From positions 1 through 64,000 of the forward strand of contig QZCP01000176.1 of the NCBI GenBank assembly GCA_003956705.1: DNA of 64,000 nt. Reading direction: 5' to 3'. The translations under genes were made by a program, and so were the position numbers. Of the stretch, positions 1 to 11,730 are shown piece after piece. Under the pieces are notes generated by a model that made no database searches, was not told where the DNA came from, and worked only from the letters and a program-made list of their open reading frames with translations. Source of the DNA: Brevipalpus yothersi. Lineage: Eukaryota > Arthropoda > Arachnida > Trombidiformes > Tenuipalpidae. Each line of letters begins with the position of its first letter. Positions within the stretch are counted from its first letter, which is position 1.

Positions 1-36
<36 letters not shown>
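1..36. repeat. (GA)n microsatellite at the left window edge
   Basis: Uninterrupted GA dinucleotides from the first base; the repeat continues beyond the window. Confidence 0.95.
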
Positions 37-40
<4 letters not shown>

Positions 41-355
41 TTGGTGGAGGCCTTTTTTCTGGCCTGTATAAAATGAATACCGACTGAATACTAGGGAGAA
101 AAATTTGTGTGTGTGTGTGTGAGTGTATTCTCTTATAATTCTTCTTAACGGGAACAATGTACAAAATAAGTAGTAGCAGAATAGGCGATGAAATAGAAAT
201 TTGAAAAGCTTCTTTAGGGAGGATTTTTTCCTTGCCTTAAACAAATTATAATTGAAATCTGAGAGGATCTTAACTTTTTTTCAGGGCTCCCCAGTTGGAG
301 TAGTTTGAGTTTTAGCGTGGAGGCGACGACAAAACGTTGGGAGGCTTCTCTTATT

Positions 356-357
<2 letters not shown>

Positions 358-397
<40 letters not shown>
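358..397. repeat. (GA)n microsatellite
   Basis: About 20 perfect GA units. Confidence 0.95.
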
Positions 398-400
<3 letters not shown>

Positions 401-2959
401 TACACAGACAAGATGAAATAGATGGGAAATATAAGATGGAGGCAAAAAGAATTATCAGCATCACCAGTAGCATCATCATGAGTGTTCAGGTATAAAAGTC
501 TAATAAATACTGGTCAAGATCAGATGCAGTATTTATGTATGTGTCCAAAAGTCTACCAAGTGGGATTAAAATCAACATAGCCGATGGATACAGGAGAGAG
601 AGAAAGGAAGATGAGTATGATTTAGCTTATTGAATGGAGAGTTTTTTTTCGGGGGACAAAAAATGTTCTCAGGAGAAGGAAGTTATTAGTGTGAGTATGT
701 GTGTGCTAGAATAATTCCTTTTCCAGTAGAAGGATTATCGTAGTTGAACATGATTTTAGAATTCATTTGAGTCGGTTAGAAGTGTTGAAATGAAAATTCT
801 CTTCTTCTATCATCAGTAACTTCAAGAAAGGGAAACATGATGCTTCAAAATTGAAATATGCTCGTATCATGATTCTTCAACAGACTATTTTTACATGAAC
901 ATTGATAGGAAAATACCCCCATCCATACACATTCATACAGAGGCCTTATGTTTTAAATTATTATGGGTTGTAAATTTTAAGCATGTTGAGGGAGAAAATT
1001 TTCTTTCTGAGGTGAAGTTTGGCTAACTAGAGAGGATCCTTGACAAAGTGAGCCTAGCTAACTGATCAAAATCAAGCATCTCAAAAGGCATATTAGTGTT
1101 GAAGATAGCAGTTAACTTGACCGCGCCCGGATGGTAGTCATCAGAAATACCCATACACACAAAATCCGATTAAATTATGTACAAGAAGTCAGAAAAATGA
1201 ATGCTTAGAATGTTGGCCTCCAAGAGCAATAATTTCTTCAACTCTTGATTTTATGTATATAAAATACATCACTCTTAAAATACTTGTAATTTACTGTCCA
1301 TTTTTGGATTATACTAAGACACTCAGATATCAACGACGAATAAACAGATTGATACATGTCCCAAAAATGAGCGACAAGTGTCAATATCAGAGGTTACTGT
1401 ATGTCGGGCAATCAAAATCGGAGAATATTGAGGTGAAAATAGTTTTCACCCTAATTGAAATAACTTTCCAGAGTAATCATGATAATTCTCATTAATTCAT
1501 TTTACGACATACACTGTACTTCATGTACTTCAGTAGACCAAGTTGTGAGCACAAAATAAGAAAGCAATTGCTTATCTACATGGCAAATGAAATAATTAAG
1601 TGATTCAATATTCTGTCCAGTATTCAGAGTGTTCGTATTGGGCTAAATAATTGAGATTCAAAGTAGATCGAGAGAAAATTGCGCAATAATATATACGGAA
1701 GAATGAAATAATATAAGAATAATTGATGGTGAATCATGAAAAGGCTAATAACTAATCAAGACACACGCGACATAAGGTCAAGAGACATAGTGGCCATAGT
1801 GGGAATGATTCTCTCTCTCATCTTCCACATTGATCATCGATCATAAGATGGTGGAAAAAAGAGCGTTAACTAGTCATTGAGGATTGATTTAGATGATAGA
1901 GTAAGAATGATGAATGAATCTTGGAAAAAGAAGCTTACCGCGGCGATAGTAGTGTACTTATAAAGTTTGCAAATATTTTTCTATTGCCCAATAGAGAGAG
2001 AGAGAGAGAGAAGAGCATTTCACTTTCACGAATAATTGGCTATCACATCCATTCATTTTTCAAGATGAGAACATCTTTTCCAAGGATGTATTCGCACCAT
2101 TATTGGATGATTGGGAGGATGAAAATTTATCATCATCATTCATTTTGAAAGTGGCATCAAAAGAAATAAGAAAGAATTTTTTTCAAAAATCATATCATTA
2201 GAAAATGAAACAAACCCTAACAAGATCAGAATATGTTCATCTCAAGTGAAGAATATACACATAAACACAAGACACCGTAAGCCAATTAAATATCAGAATT
2301 CTGATGTATATTCTTGTGGGGATGAGAATTCAATTGGAATGAAATGGTAGAAAAAAGAGGATATCCTTTGACCCCTGATGGTTGAGTATACCCTTCGAGA
2401 ATTGCGAAATGTTTGAGTAAAATTTCATCATAAACTACTAAACATACAGAAACTTGGAACAGATCCTTAAAATTTGCTGGGAAGTAAGATTGTGCTCATC
2501 AGAAAAGTGTGAGAGAACTATCATAACAATCAATATCGATAATTTTTGATACTCTGAAAAGTTGTCCAACAGTTCGTTGGTCAAAAATTTGTTCTACACC
2601 AAAGGTATGCACACAATAGGCGTTTCAATTTTTCTAGAATTTATCTACAAGAAACTGCATGATAAATTGAAAAATTATTCCCAGATAATAATATCGAGAG
2701 GTACATTACTGTTTCCAAATAATTGATGGAAGAAGGTTACTTTTGATCAATTAGGAATAGCTTCCACTATGATCACTCACACACGTATGGGATAAGAGTG
2801 GTTATATTCATCAAATCAAATGAAGTTTTTCTCTCTCAACTTAATTAAACCCTCCTTAAGAGTGTGTAGCTCAAAGTAGTTGAAGTGTGAGAGAGATAAA
2901 ATTTTGGAAAAATCGTTTTTCAAGGTGTGAAAAGGGTGGTATATATAAAAAACACTTAC

Positions 2960-3207
2960 TTGGTCAAAGTTTCCAGTGATGATGTATAAATAGTGCCACC
3001 AACATCGATATGAACCGGTGCAGTATATCGGGATGCAGCAGCAACACATGGAATTCCAGATATTTTTGGGTTAAAATTAGGTGTAGCACTCTGTGAATTG
3101 CCTCCGCTGGTGGTCAAAGAGGCTGGACTGATTGATCCTTGATGAATTAATCGTTCAGCATGTGCCGTTATCACTGCAGTGACAGTATTGTTCATTTTGG
3201 TATCCAT
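2960..3207 (-). CDS. KCTD1/KCTD15-like BTB protein, partial (5' coding exon only)
   Basis: The exon runs from an acceptor (tgacag) at about 3225 to a donor (gtaagtg) after 2960. The first in-frame ATG is at 3207 and a second at 3195. It encodes 82 codons plus two bases. The last 24 residues carry the start of a potassium-channel tetramerisation BTB domain, with the motif APVHIDVGG followed by YTSSLETLTK, which is nearly the same as the matching part of vertebrate KCTD1/KCTD15. The preceding Ser/Thr/Asn-rich segment, including ATPNFN, also resembles the region before the BTB domain in that family. KCTD1/15 proteins are non-channel BTB regulators that repress AP-2 transcription factors; this is family knowledge. 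The splice break within the lysine after LET is at the place where the vertebrate homologue continues with the rest of the BTB fold. That remainder is not in the window, so the gene extends past the left edge. Further 5' exons above 3225 may exist but were not identified. Confidence 0.75.
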
Positions 3208-3563
3208 CAACACTGATCGAGTGTCTGTCAAGATGAGAAGGGCAGTTAGAAAAAATGAGACATCCACAGAATATTTAAATATATTTCTAACTGAATTAAA
3301 TAATTGATTCTTGATGATGAATTTTGCTCTCTTTCTCTATCTCTATCTCTCTTTCCATTAATCTCTAGAGATCCATGAAATGATGGAGAAAAAGATGATA
3401 ATCTTGAATCAGTTTTTCATTTCACAATCACCTTTAAAAGGCAATTAAAATGCATATTGTGTCTCGACGATCAGTGAATCCTTGTTCATGACGTGATTAA
3501 AGTCTAATGTGTTCAGATTGCGAAAGTTTTTCCCTCTTTTTTACTTCTTGTTCTTCTTTGCTC

Positions 3564-3566
<3 letters not shown>

Positions 3567-3623
<57 letters not shown>
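3567..3623. repeat. (CT)n microsatellite
   Basis: About 28 CT units without interruption. Confidence 0.95.
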
Positions 3624-3627
<4 letters not shown>

Positions 3628-4237
3628 AAAAGTTTTCATGATTGAATCTTTCAGCTTATTTAACCATGCAGACTGCGTGCAACACCGATTCATCACCATC
3701 ACTGTTCAGTGTATCAGAATCGAATATTCCTCATCCTATCGATGGTCAAGAGGAGAGAGAGAAATCCACAACATAGCCATTTTGGGGAATCATGATAAAT
3801 TGTAAATTTGTTACTCTTTCGAATGAGAAGAAAAAACCTGATCTTAACTCTTTTTTCTTCGCCATCTATCAAGCTTTTTCTCTGGAAAGATCAAGATTCA
3901 TCCGTAAAATGATGATGATTCGTATGAAAAATTAATTCCAAAAAGAATATATGGATAATCATAGAGAATGGCTGGGTAAAGTTATATGGATGATGCTCGA
4001 GGAACCATGAACATGAAAGAGAGAGAGAAGGAGAGCTTATTGAGGATGTTGCCTAGAGTCAGAATACTGTTCATTCTCGGAGGCTAAACAGAAAAGATAG
4101 AAAAGAAGCTGCACGGATGAGGGAGATTCCTGCAATCAAGTAGCCTAAGGTAACATTTGGGTGGGTATAGAGTTTTCTCTCTCTTTCACACAGCCTCTCA
4201 TATACTCATCTCTCTTTCTCAATATCTGGTCCTCAGA

Positions 4238-4239
<2 letters not shown>

Positions 4240-4294
<55 letters not shown>
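4240..4294. repeat. (GA)n microsatellite
   Basis: About 27 GA units without interruption. Confidence 0.95.
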
Positions 4295-4295
<1 letters not shown>

Positions 4296-6679
4296 ATGAA
4301 GACAAAACGAAAAAAAGAGAAAGAGATTCCGTAAAGTTCCTTGAGGGCATTTTTGTTTATACTAGAGAGTAGAAAACTTTCTCACTCTCCATAGAAATTG
4401 ATTTCCACGAGATGGGAGAGAGATAGAGAAAAACGAAGAGAGATAGAAGCAAATGGAATCCTCAGGCGATCAGTTCATCCATTAAATCATGTTCCGGGTT
4501 TGGCAGCATAGTTTTTGAAGCTATACTCTTTCATGGCCCGGCAAACTTGTGTTAGTAGGTACAACGAATACTATCAATACGTTCCTTTTTATGTATTGGT
4601 TGAGATTCAAAACTTTATGATAAGCCCATCTGATGATGAAAAAAAAAATCTTATCTTCCCATTATGATTGATACCATTTGAGGTTATCAGCCATTGGAAT
4701 AGCTTTTCCCTAGGTATTGGCATCCGTGGTACGAAACGATCAGAGACTTAAACTGAATCAAGCGTATTGGAAACGCAACAGAAATGGAAAGTAAGATCAC
4801 ATGGCTAAGTATGGTCAAATTCTTTTTGGTGGAGAAGAAAAATATCATTCAGCTGTTCCAATGAGCTCATATAAGACGATTTGCTTCAAAATTTCGTTCA
4901 CTTAAGAAAAAGTAAGATTGCTCATGAAAAAAAGACTGAATAAGAACTTCACTCGGCACGAATCGAAACGATCAAAAGCCATGAAATTCGAACTCAAAAT
5001 GAAATGTATTTCTCGAAGGTATATTTAAAAGAGAAGAAGAAAAAAAATAAATATATAATCGAATAATCTGCAATTGCACACACACATACATACACACACC
5101 ACCACCACACACCATACCAAAATGCATCACTAATAAATGAGGGAAAATAATTCTAGATAAGAAACAGGATCCATTCGTTTGGCAAATGAGCGGCATATAA
5201 TATCGGTTTGGCGGCTTCTGAATATTTTTTTCTAATACTTATATTATATCTCTTATGTGTATAAGAAGCAAAAAATTCACGCCTCGAAAGCTCGAAAATC
5301 GAGATGTCCTGAGGCTGTCTACCGAAAGTACCGAAAGCTATAGCAAATCAGTACCCGATGAGTATAGTCCGTGATACATTCGACATTCAGCATCTCTCTC
5401 TCTCTCTCTTTTTCTCTTCATTTTTTCATCATCATCATTTAAACAAATGCCTCGAGTGCACATCAGTCACAAAGCATCAAGAATATCGCAACTATTTACT
5501 CACTTTATCAGAGAAACGGATCATGAGACAATGAGAGGACGAGAGAAAAAGAGTAGAAAAATTTGAAAATATCAAATTTTTATCGATCCAACGTCGTTGC
5601 AGTCACAATAGCATTCAACAATGAAAGATTCAAGTCAAAGTTTGAAGAGAACACAGGCACGCCTACACACACACAGTTATTTGCACCAGAAAAAACTTTC
5701 GAGAACCAAAATCAAAATTACCACAGATTTGATGTAACAGTTTCGTTTAGTTTAACACAAGAGCAATTAGCTTCAAGTTCACTTTTGATTGAATAAAAAT
5801 CATGAGATGATGAAGCAGATGATGAAAAAGATGAGATGTTAGCCACAGCACGTCTATCAAACAACAAGAGACTCAGCATCAAGAACGAGAACGAGAACGA
5901 GAATGCGAATGCAAAATGTGATGATGGGAAACAACGTTGCTTGTGATGCTGTGCCTATCGGCAAAATGATGGAGAGAAAAAGCTTACTGATGCCGTGAGC
6001 TCAGCTTCTCTCTTTTTCTCTCTCTTTCATTATAGCCTGAGGCCAAATTCTCGGTGAGGTATCTTAAATCCCGATTAGTTTGGCGGCCTCTTTTGGACCA
6101 GCTCACAAACTTTCGAATTCTGTTTCTCAGAACTTTTCGAAAAGTTTTGAGAACTTTTTTTCAATTCGAAAAATTTCTTGAGATATGTTCTTTGGAATCA
6201 CTTGAGAGATGATAACTATCAATTGCTGGGTGAGAAATGTTGATGCGGAGATGTCTATGTAAGATTTGTGTCTCTCATTGTGTTCCGTTGTTTTTCTTAT
6301 CTTCAATGAAGATCTCTTATCAAGAAGCAAGTTCAAGGGCAGAATTGTCTCGTGTTTTTTGTCTCTCACACCACTTTATTTTCATATTCGCTATAACTGA
6401 TTTTTTTGTTATTTGATTCTCGATCATTCCATCGAACCATTCGATTTGTCTCCAATTCCAAACTCTATCACTTCTTCCATGGATGATCACCCCATTTCCT
6501 TTGTTTTTATCCCCCTATAGACATGAAAATAGAAGGATAACGGTACATATACATTAGCCGAAAGATTGCGACATGCCAATGAATCTCACCATGATAGAGA
6601 TGTTGTCAAATTCTCAGAATTGTCCGAATTCAATAGCCAAGTTCCATTCAATATTCCGCACATGATGACAGCCTTTATC

Positions 6680-6682
<3 letters not shown>

Positions 6683-6713
<31 letters not shown>
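6683..6713. repeat. (GA)n microsatellite
   Basis: About 15 GA units, 170 bp upstream of the alpha-galactosidase start codon. Confidence 0.9.
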
Positions 6714-6715
<2 letters not shown>

Positions 6716-6878
6716 AAGATTGAGATTCGCTTTCAAGATAATTATCGTTAACTGCACACTAGATAGATGAAGGGTGTGAAAATATGACAATATAAATATT
6801 GTGCCTCGGTTGAAAGCCGTCCTCAATCATTGATTCATCGTTAATCGAACAGTGTTTGTTAACCAAAGTGGTAACAAA

Positions 6879-8532
6879 ATGTCATTTCTAATCAATATTT
6901 TGATTACCTCATTGGCCATTGTTCACATCAAAGCATTGGACAATGGTGTTGCTCTACGGCCACCGATGGGCTGGCTATCTTGGGCCCGATATGCTTGTGA
7001 AACTGATTGTGATAAGTATCCAGACATTTGTATTCATGAAAATTTGTACAAAAAGGTAGCCGATCTTCTGGTGTCCGAAGGTTTCAAAGATGTTGGCTAC
7101 GATACTGTACATATTGATGATTGTTGGTCCGAAAAGCAACGTGATCCATTGACCCAAAAATTGATTCCTGATCGAACTCGATTCCCGAGTGGCATGAAAG
7201 CTCTTGCTGACTATGTTCATTCCAAAGGATTGAAATTAGGAATCTATGGTGATGTAGGACCGATAACTTGTGCAAAGTGAGTGATTATTGACATCTCTAA
7301 TCATGGACAACATTTTTAATTTGCCTTCTATTTTTTGTACCCAATGTACAGATATCCAGCTCAAAATGGACCAGGTCAAGGTTACTATCAACTTGATGCC
7401 CAAACATTCGCTGAATGGGGTATTGATGCATTCAAATTTGATGGATGTTTCGAGGATCCATATGCTTTCGATGAATTGTATCCACGAATGGCAATTGCAC
7501 TGAATAAAACTGGTAAGAGCTGAAATTAATCTCATCAAGTTTTACCTTAATTTGGACAATTTGCCTTTTTTTCTACTAGGAGCACCAATTCTGTACCACT
7601 GTGAGTGGCCCTTGTATCAGACAAATATCGGAATTTCACCTGATTATGAAGCCATTTCAAAATACTGCAACATGTGGAGAAATCATGGTGATGTTGAAGA
7701 TCGTTGGACTAGTATCACCGAAATCATTGACTATTATGCAGCCAATCAAGAGCTTTTTGCTAAATATCAAAGTAAGCGAAAGAAATTGTGTAGCAACAGA
7801 TTGCACAATCTTTCATAACCAATTGTTTTGCTGATGATGTTCGATAATAATTGTCAGGTCCTGGTGCATGGAATGATCCAGATATGCTTCTGATTGGTAA
7901 CTTTGGTCTCACCAAAACTCAGAGTGAAACACAAATGGCAATGTGGGCAATGTGGTCATCTCCATTGTATATGTCCAACGATTTGGCCAATCTTGATGCA
8001 GAATCGAAAAAGATTTTACAAAACAAAAAAGTGATCGCTGTCAATCAGGATCGTTTGGGTAAATTCGCTAAGAGAATTTTGAGAGTAAGTTGATATTTTT
8101 CTCTTCATTGGTCAATGGTCAAAATTTAACACATAAAATTATCCGAATTATCTGGATAGGTTCCTCAAACTCAAAGTTTCCAAGATTACGAAGCATGGGT
8201 CAAAGAGTTGGCACCACGAGATGGACAAAAAGCTTGGGCTGTCACCTATTTTAGCAGATTTCCTCTTGGGTCTGGTTTTGATGTGAGTTTCCGAATAAAT
8301 TACAAATTGTTTTGGAATTACACAAGTTTCTAGAATATATATAATTTTCTCTTGTTGACAGATCTCAATCCCAGTGAAACAACTCATCAATTGTGAAAGT
8401 GGTACCTTCGAAGTTGAGGATCTGTTTGCTGATAAATTATCGCTCCCAGACGTTAAATGTGATGGAAAACTCACTCTGTTCGTTAAACCTTCCGGAAGTG
8501 TACGAATGGTCACTCTAAAAACAAAAGCATAA
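6879..8532 (+). CDS. GH27 lysosomal-type alpha-galactosidase (GLA/NAGA family)
   Basis: Six exons (6879-7276, 7352-7512, 7580-7771, 7858-8084, 8160-8282, 8362-8532) join in frame to 423 codons, the usual size for metazoan GH27. The ATG at 6879 is followed by a hydrophobic signal peptide ending near HIKA, then the mature start LDNGVALRPPMGWLSW typical of the family. The nucleophile Asp lies in KFDGC (about residue 163), the acid/base Asp in DVEDRW (about 227), and WNDPDML and IGNFGL follow. The enzyme removes terminal alpha-linked galactose from glycolipids and glycoproteins, normally in the lysosome. The loop that reads the C2 substituent is CEWPLY: the Glu and Leu match human alpha-galactosidase A (E203, L206), not the Ser/Ala of alpha-N-acetylgalactosaminidase. 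I therefore infer alpha-galactosidase specificity. Cysteines near residues 41-52 fit the conserved disulfides. Confidence 0.93.
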
Positions 8533-10381
8533 TTTCACTGAACAACCTCTGTTTGTTTGGGTATTATGAAAATTTTTATGATTTGTATGAAAAGCCAGAC
8601 AAGGCTATGAATATTATCGATTGTAAAGCAAAATATGTGCTCCAATGGTGATTGTAAAATCAAACCAAAATTTTTACAGTTCTGAATTGTGATATATGAT
8701 GAATATGTACCATTGATTGTTTTCCTCTCAAAATTTCTCATTCCAATTGTATTATTTCAAGAAAAAACAAAAAATCGAGTAAATTTTAAATTACATGTTC
8801 CAATATCATCATACTATCCACTGTCTAAGTGGGGACTTATTTGCCGAGCTTATTGAATTCATTCAGAATTGAAAAAGTCCTAATGTAGTTAATCATAATT
8901 AGAGTATCATCAAACTATGTTTAAATCTTGAAAATATCAAATATCTCTATCAATATTTTCAAGTTTCACAACAAAGCTCGGAAAACCTTCAAAAGAATTG
9001 AGGAAATATTCTTCAATATATTGATTCTCTTTCTCAAATAATTCACAGTTGAAAAACAAAACAAAATATTAGCACTTAGAGGTTGTTTTTCTTGACGATT
9101 CTTGCTGATTTATATCGATTCGATTTCCTCCGAATAAACTAAAATATCAGTAAAACAGATCCACATCATTTCACTGGCACCTTCGATTTGATTTTTCTCC
9201 TTTTATAGCCAATAATATCGACTTTTATTTTCTTGAAATTTTCAACCCAAAAAACAAATACGTAATGTACTGTATTCGCCAGCTGCTTGATGATCATCGA
9301 TCGAAGGCAACATCCATAACTCCCAGCAACTATTGCATAATATTTTCCGGATTTTTCCCATGAATGTCCATCAAATTAAGAAAAAACTATTGAAAAATCC
9401 AATACATTGAGGGGAAAAAAGGTAGTTAATATAAATCGCATTCTCTCCAGTCCCAATGTCAAGACTACCATTGATAAGGTCGATAGATATGAGTTTTCTC
9501 TCAAAATAACAAGAGCTGTTTGTCAAGAAATCCTAAGCTTGCTAAATATATATTTAGATACCAAGATTGCCAAGAAGTGACAAAAAATTAGTAGATAATA
9601 ATAGTCAAGTTTGCAAATTGTGATTCGAGCACAGCTACTTCTGATTCTTATTGGCTAGTGATGTGTCATAATTGAACCTTCAACTTTGACCACCCCTCAA
9701 AGAACCTCTCTTTTGAAGAGTCAGAAGAAAGATAAACCAATTTAACTTCAGTATTGATCATTCATTAATACGAGTGACTTGCATTAATTGTGACATACAC
9801 ACAAATAAGTCGCTCGATTGGCTGATTCGTCCATCAAATCATCATCATGATTAAAACTCATTACCTCTACGAATGATTACGAGCATTCGGTGAGCATCGA
9901 ATCAAAAGTGTGTGTGTGCCTTGTTAACGGAAAAATACTTCTAGACGTAATCGATAAAGTTAATAAGTATTGATTTATCTGTGGCTCAATAATTATTATA
10001 ACAATTGGACAATTCATCAACTCAACTTTTCTCAATCATTTTCCAACATCTTAATTCCCAAAAGAATTCGATTCTATTCTATTCTTTCCTGTTGCAGATT
10101 CTTTTGCCAGTAGATGGCATAAAGGCAATTGAACTTTTAAATATACTCGGAAGCTTGTGTCGGTGAAGCTTAGCATTGCTACAGCGTGTCATATTGAGTT
10201 ACTGAATATATATTCGGTAACATAACTTCGAATTCGAAAGGTGTATTCTTTTCCCAGCTGAAAGTGTTCATTCGAATTTATTACTAGAGTTCCATTCTGA
10301 GATTGGTGAAAATTGATGTGATTGTATATTTATTGTTTGCTGGCCATTCCCTGAGGATACTTCAACACCATACGAACCGCA
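8533..10381. other. Intergenic stretch, no gene seen
   Basis: AT-rich, low-complexity 1.85 kb between the alpha-galactosidase stop and the FBXO22-like start. No exon with recognisable coding character on either strand. It should contain the 3' UTR of the upstream gene and the promoter and 5' UTR of the downstream gene. Confidence 0.5.
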
Positions 10382-11730
10382 ATGAACGCCCTGCACCAGC
10401 CAGATATAATTGATAAAGTGTTCAATTCACTACCACTTGTCGACATATATCAGTGTCAATATGTTTGCAGAGCGTGGAACGAGGTTGCCGTTCGGCGTCT
10501 TAGGAGATGTCTACCAATCAATAAATGTCAATTGGATTTCACCTCCGATCAATGGAACGTAGGTATGTTGATTAAATGTGATTTGTTAGCAGATGATTTG
10601 TAAATCGAGGATTTTTCCAACACTAAATCAGCTATTCCATTTTAGGAACTCCATTCTGAAGTCTACTCCTACTTTCCCTCTCTTTTCTCTCTTCTCTCTT
10701 CTCTCTCTTCTCTCTCTTCTCTCTCTTCTCTCTCTTCTCTCTCTTCTCTCTCTTCTCTCTCTTCTCTCTCTTCTCTCTCTTCTCTCTCTTCTCTCTCTTC
10801 TGTCTTCTTCTCTCTCTTCTCTTTCTTCTCTCTCTTCTTTGCCTCTTTCTCTTCCTCTCTCGCTCTATTTCTTTTATCCTTATTTCTATCGATCTACAAA
10901 TCTTTTTTGCACCCGATAACTAACGGTACATCTTATGATGCTGATTATTGTTCGCAGTAATAAATTCGGATGAACCATCAGTGAAGGATCGATTGCCTTT
11001 CGGATATCCCACGATAGTGGTGAAACAAGAATTGGTTGGACTCGGCAATAAGTTTGCAAACGAAATATTCGGTATACCTATACGACCAGTCAAGATCAAA
11101 GATAGTTTCGATTGGGGTCCAACACGGCCACCAATCGAGATACTCTACGAGAGCTTCCATATCAACTGTCATGCAGCTGATTGCAAGGTGACTGTGACCA
11201 ATTGGTCAGACCCTAAAAGTGTTCGACCAGATTTGAAGAGTATCGAATGTCCAGTCCGATCGATCATCTATTTGGCAACACCTTCTGAGGTGTTTTCTCA
11301 TAGTACCAGGAAAATTAGATCATTTGTTCAGGAATCGAATCTAATTTTATCTGGTGGACTATTGCTTGATGATTCCAAAATATTTGTGAATCATCTAGAC
11401 AAACGAAAGTTTGAAGCGATATTTAAATTAAGTATCGCATTTGCGGGTAAAAAAGTTAAATCTTCTCTCCACATGATCAAGAAACCAGCAATCATGCAGA
11501 GAGAACTTGAAGAATTTCGATCCAAACTTAAATTTTCATTAGATTCTAATCGAACGATTGGCTTTCTCATGTACAGTGGTTTTGGATGGGAACCATTTGC
11601 CAATTTTTCCTCCAAAGCAATCAAAGTTTTTCCCGAGATAACCTTCACGAGGATAAATTTCTCCAAATTAATAACATCCAATCAAGTAAAGAACATGAGA
11701 GGTCTAGTAATTCACTTGATAAGATTTTAA
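10382..11730 (+). CDS. FBXO22-like F-box protein with FIST_C-type domain
   Basis: Two exons (10382-10562 and 10958-11730) join to 317 codons. The 395-bp intron contains a 9-bp minisatellite. Residues about 7-42 form an F-box (IIDKVFNSLPLVDIYQCQ, then VCRAWNEV), the SKP1-binding module of SCF ubiquitin ligases. The C-terminal half resembles the FIST_C part of FBXO22: NLILSGGLL corresponds to its NIILAGGQV, a strand AFAGKKVKSS to LSFSGHRIQS, and TIGFLMYSGFGW to TIGFMFACVGRG, followed by FPEI for FPSVP. FBXO22 is the substrate receptor of an SCF ligase acting on KDM4 demethylases and other targets in vertebrates (family knowledge; substrates here are unknown). The protein is shorter than human FBXO22 (about 400 residues) and the last 30 residues diverge, so a shortened FIST domain or a missed 3' exon is possible. 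Confidence 0.7.
10679..10850. repeat. 9-bp CT-rich minisatellite inside an intron
   Basis: Tandem units of CTCTCTTCT, perfect for about 12 copies and then degenerating. It lies entirely within the intron of the FBXO22-like gene. Because the unit is a multiple of three it creates an open frame reading Ser-Leu-Leu repeats that is not coding. Confidence 0.9.

Larger units (their letters stand above)
1..2959. other. Non-coding stretch, probably an intron of the KCTD-like gene
   Basis: No exon with recognisable protein similarity was seen on either strand. The neighbouring KCTD1/15-like exon ends at 2960 with a splice donor pointing into this stretch, and the rest of its BTB domain is not found here. 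The stretch is therefore best read as intron, at least 2.9 kb long, which is large for this genome. It holds (GA)n tracts at 1-36 and 358-397 and a short GA run near 1995-2011. Confidence 0.5.
3225..6878. other. Intergenic or 5' non-coding stretch with several (CT)n/(GA)n tracts
   Basis: No convincing exon was seen in 3.6 kb. The stretch contains (CT)n at 3567-3623, (GA)n at 4240-4294 and 6683-6713, a short CA-rich run near 5080-5110, and a near-perfect 26-bp palindrome at 6126-6151. It may contain 5' non-coding exons of the KCTD-like gene on the minus strand, because that gene's first seen exon begins with a splice acceptor, and the promoter of the alpha-galactosidase gene on the plus strand. 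Confidence 0.5.

Noticed and set aside
10593..10919. Ser-Leu-Leu repeat frame
   Set aside because: It is the translated 9-bp minisatellite within an intron with good borders on both sides.
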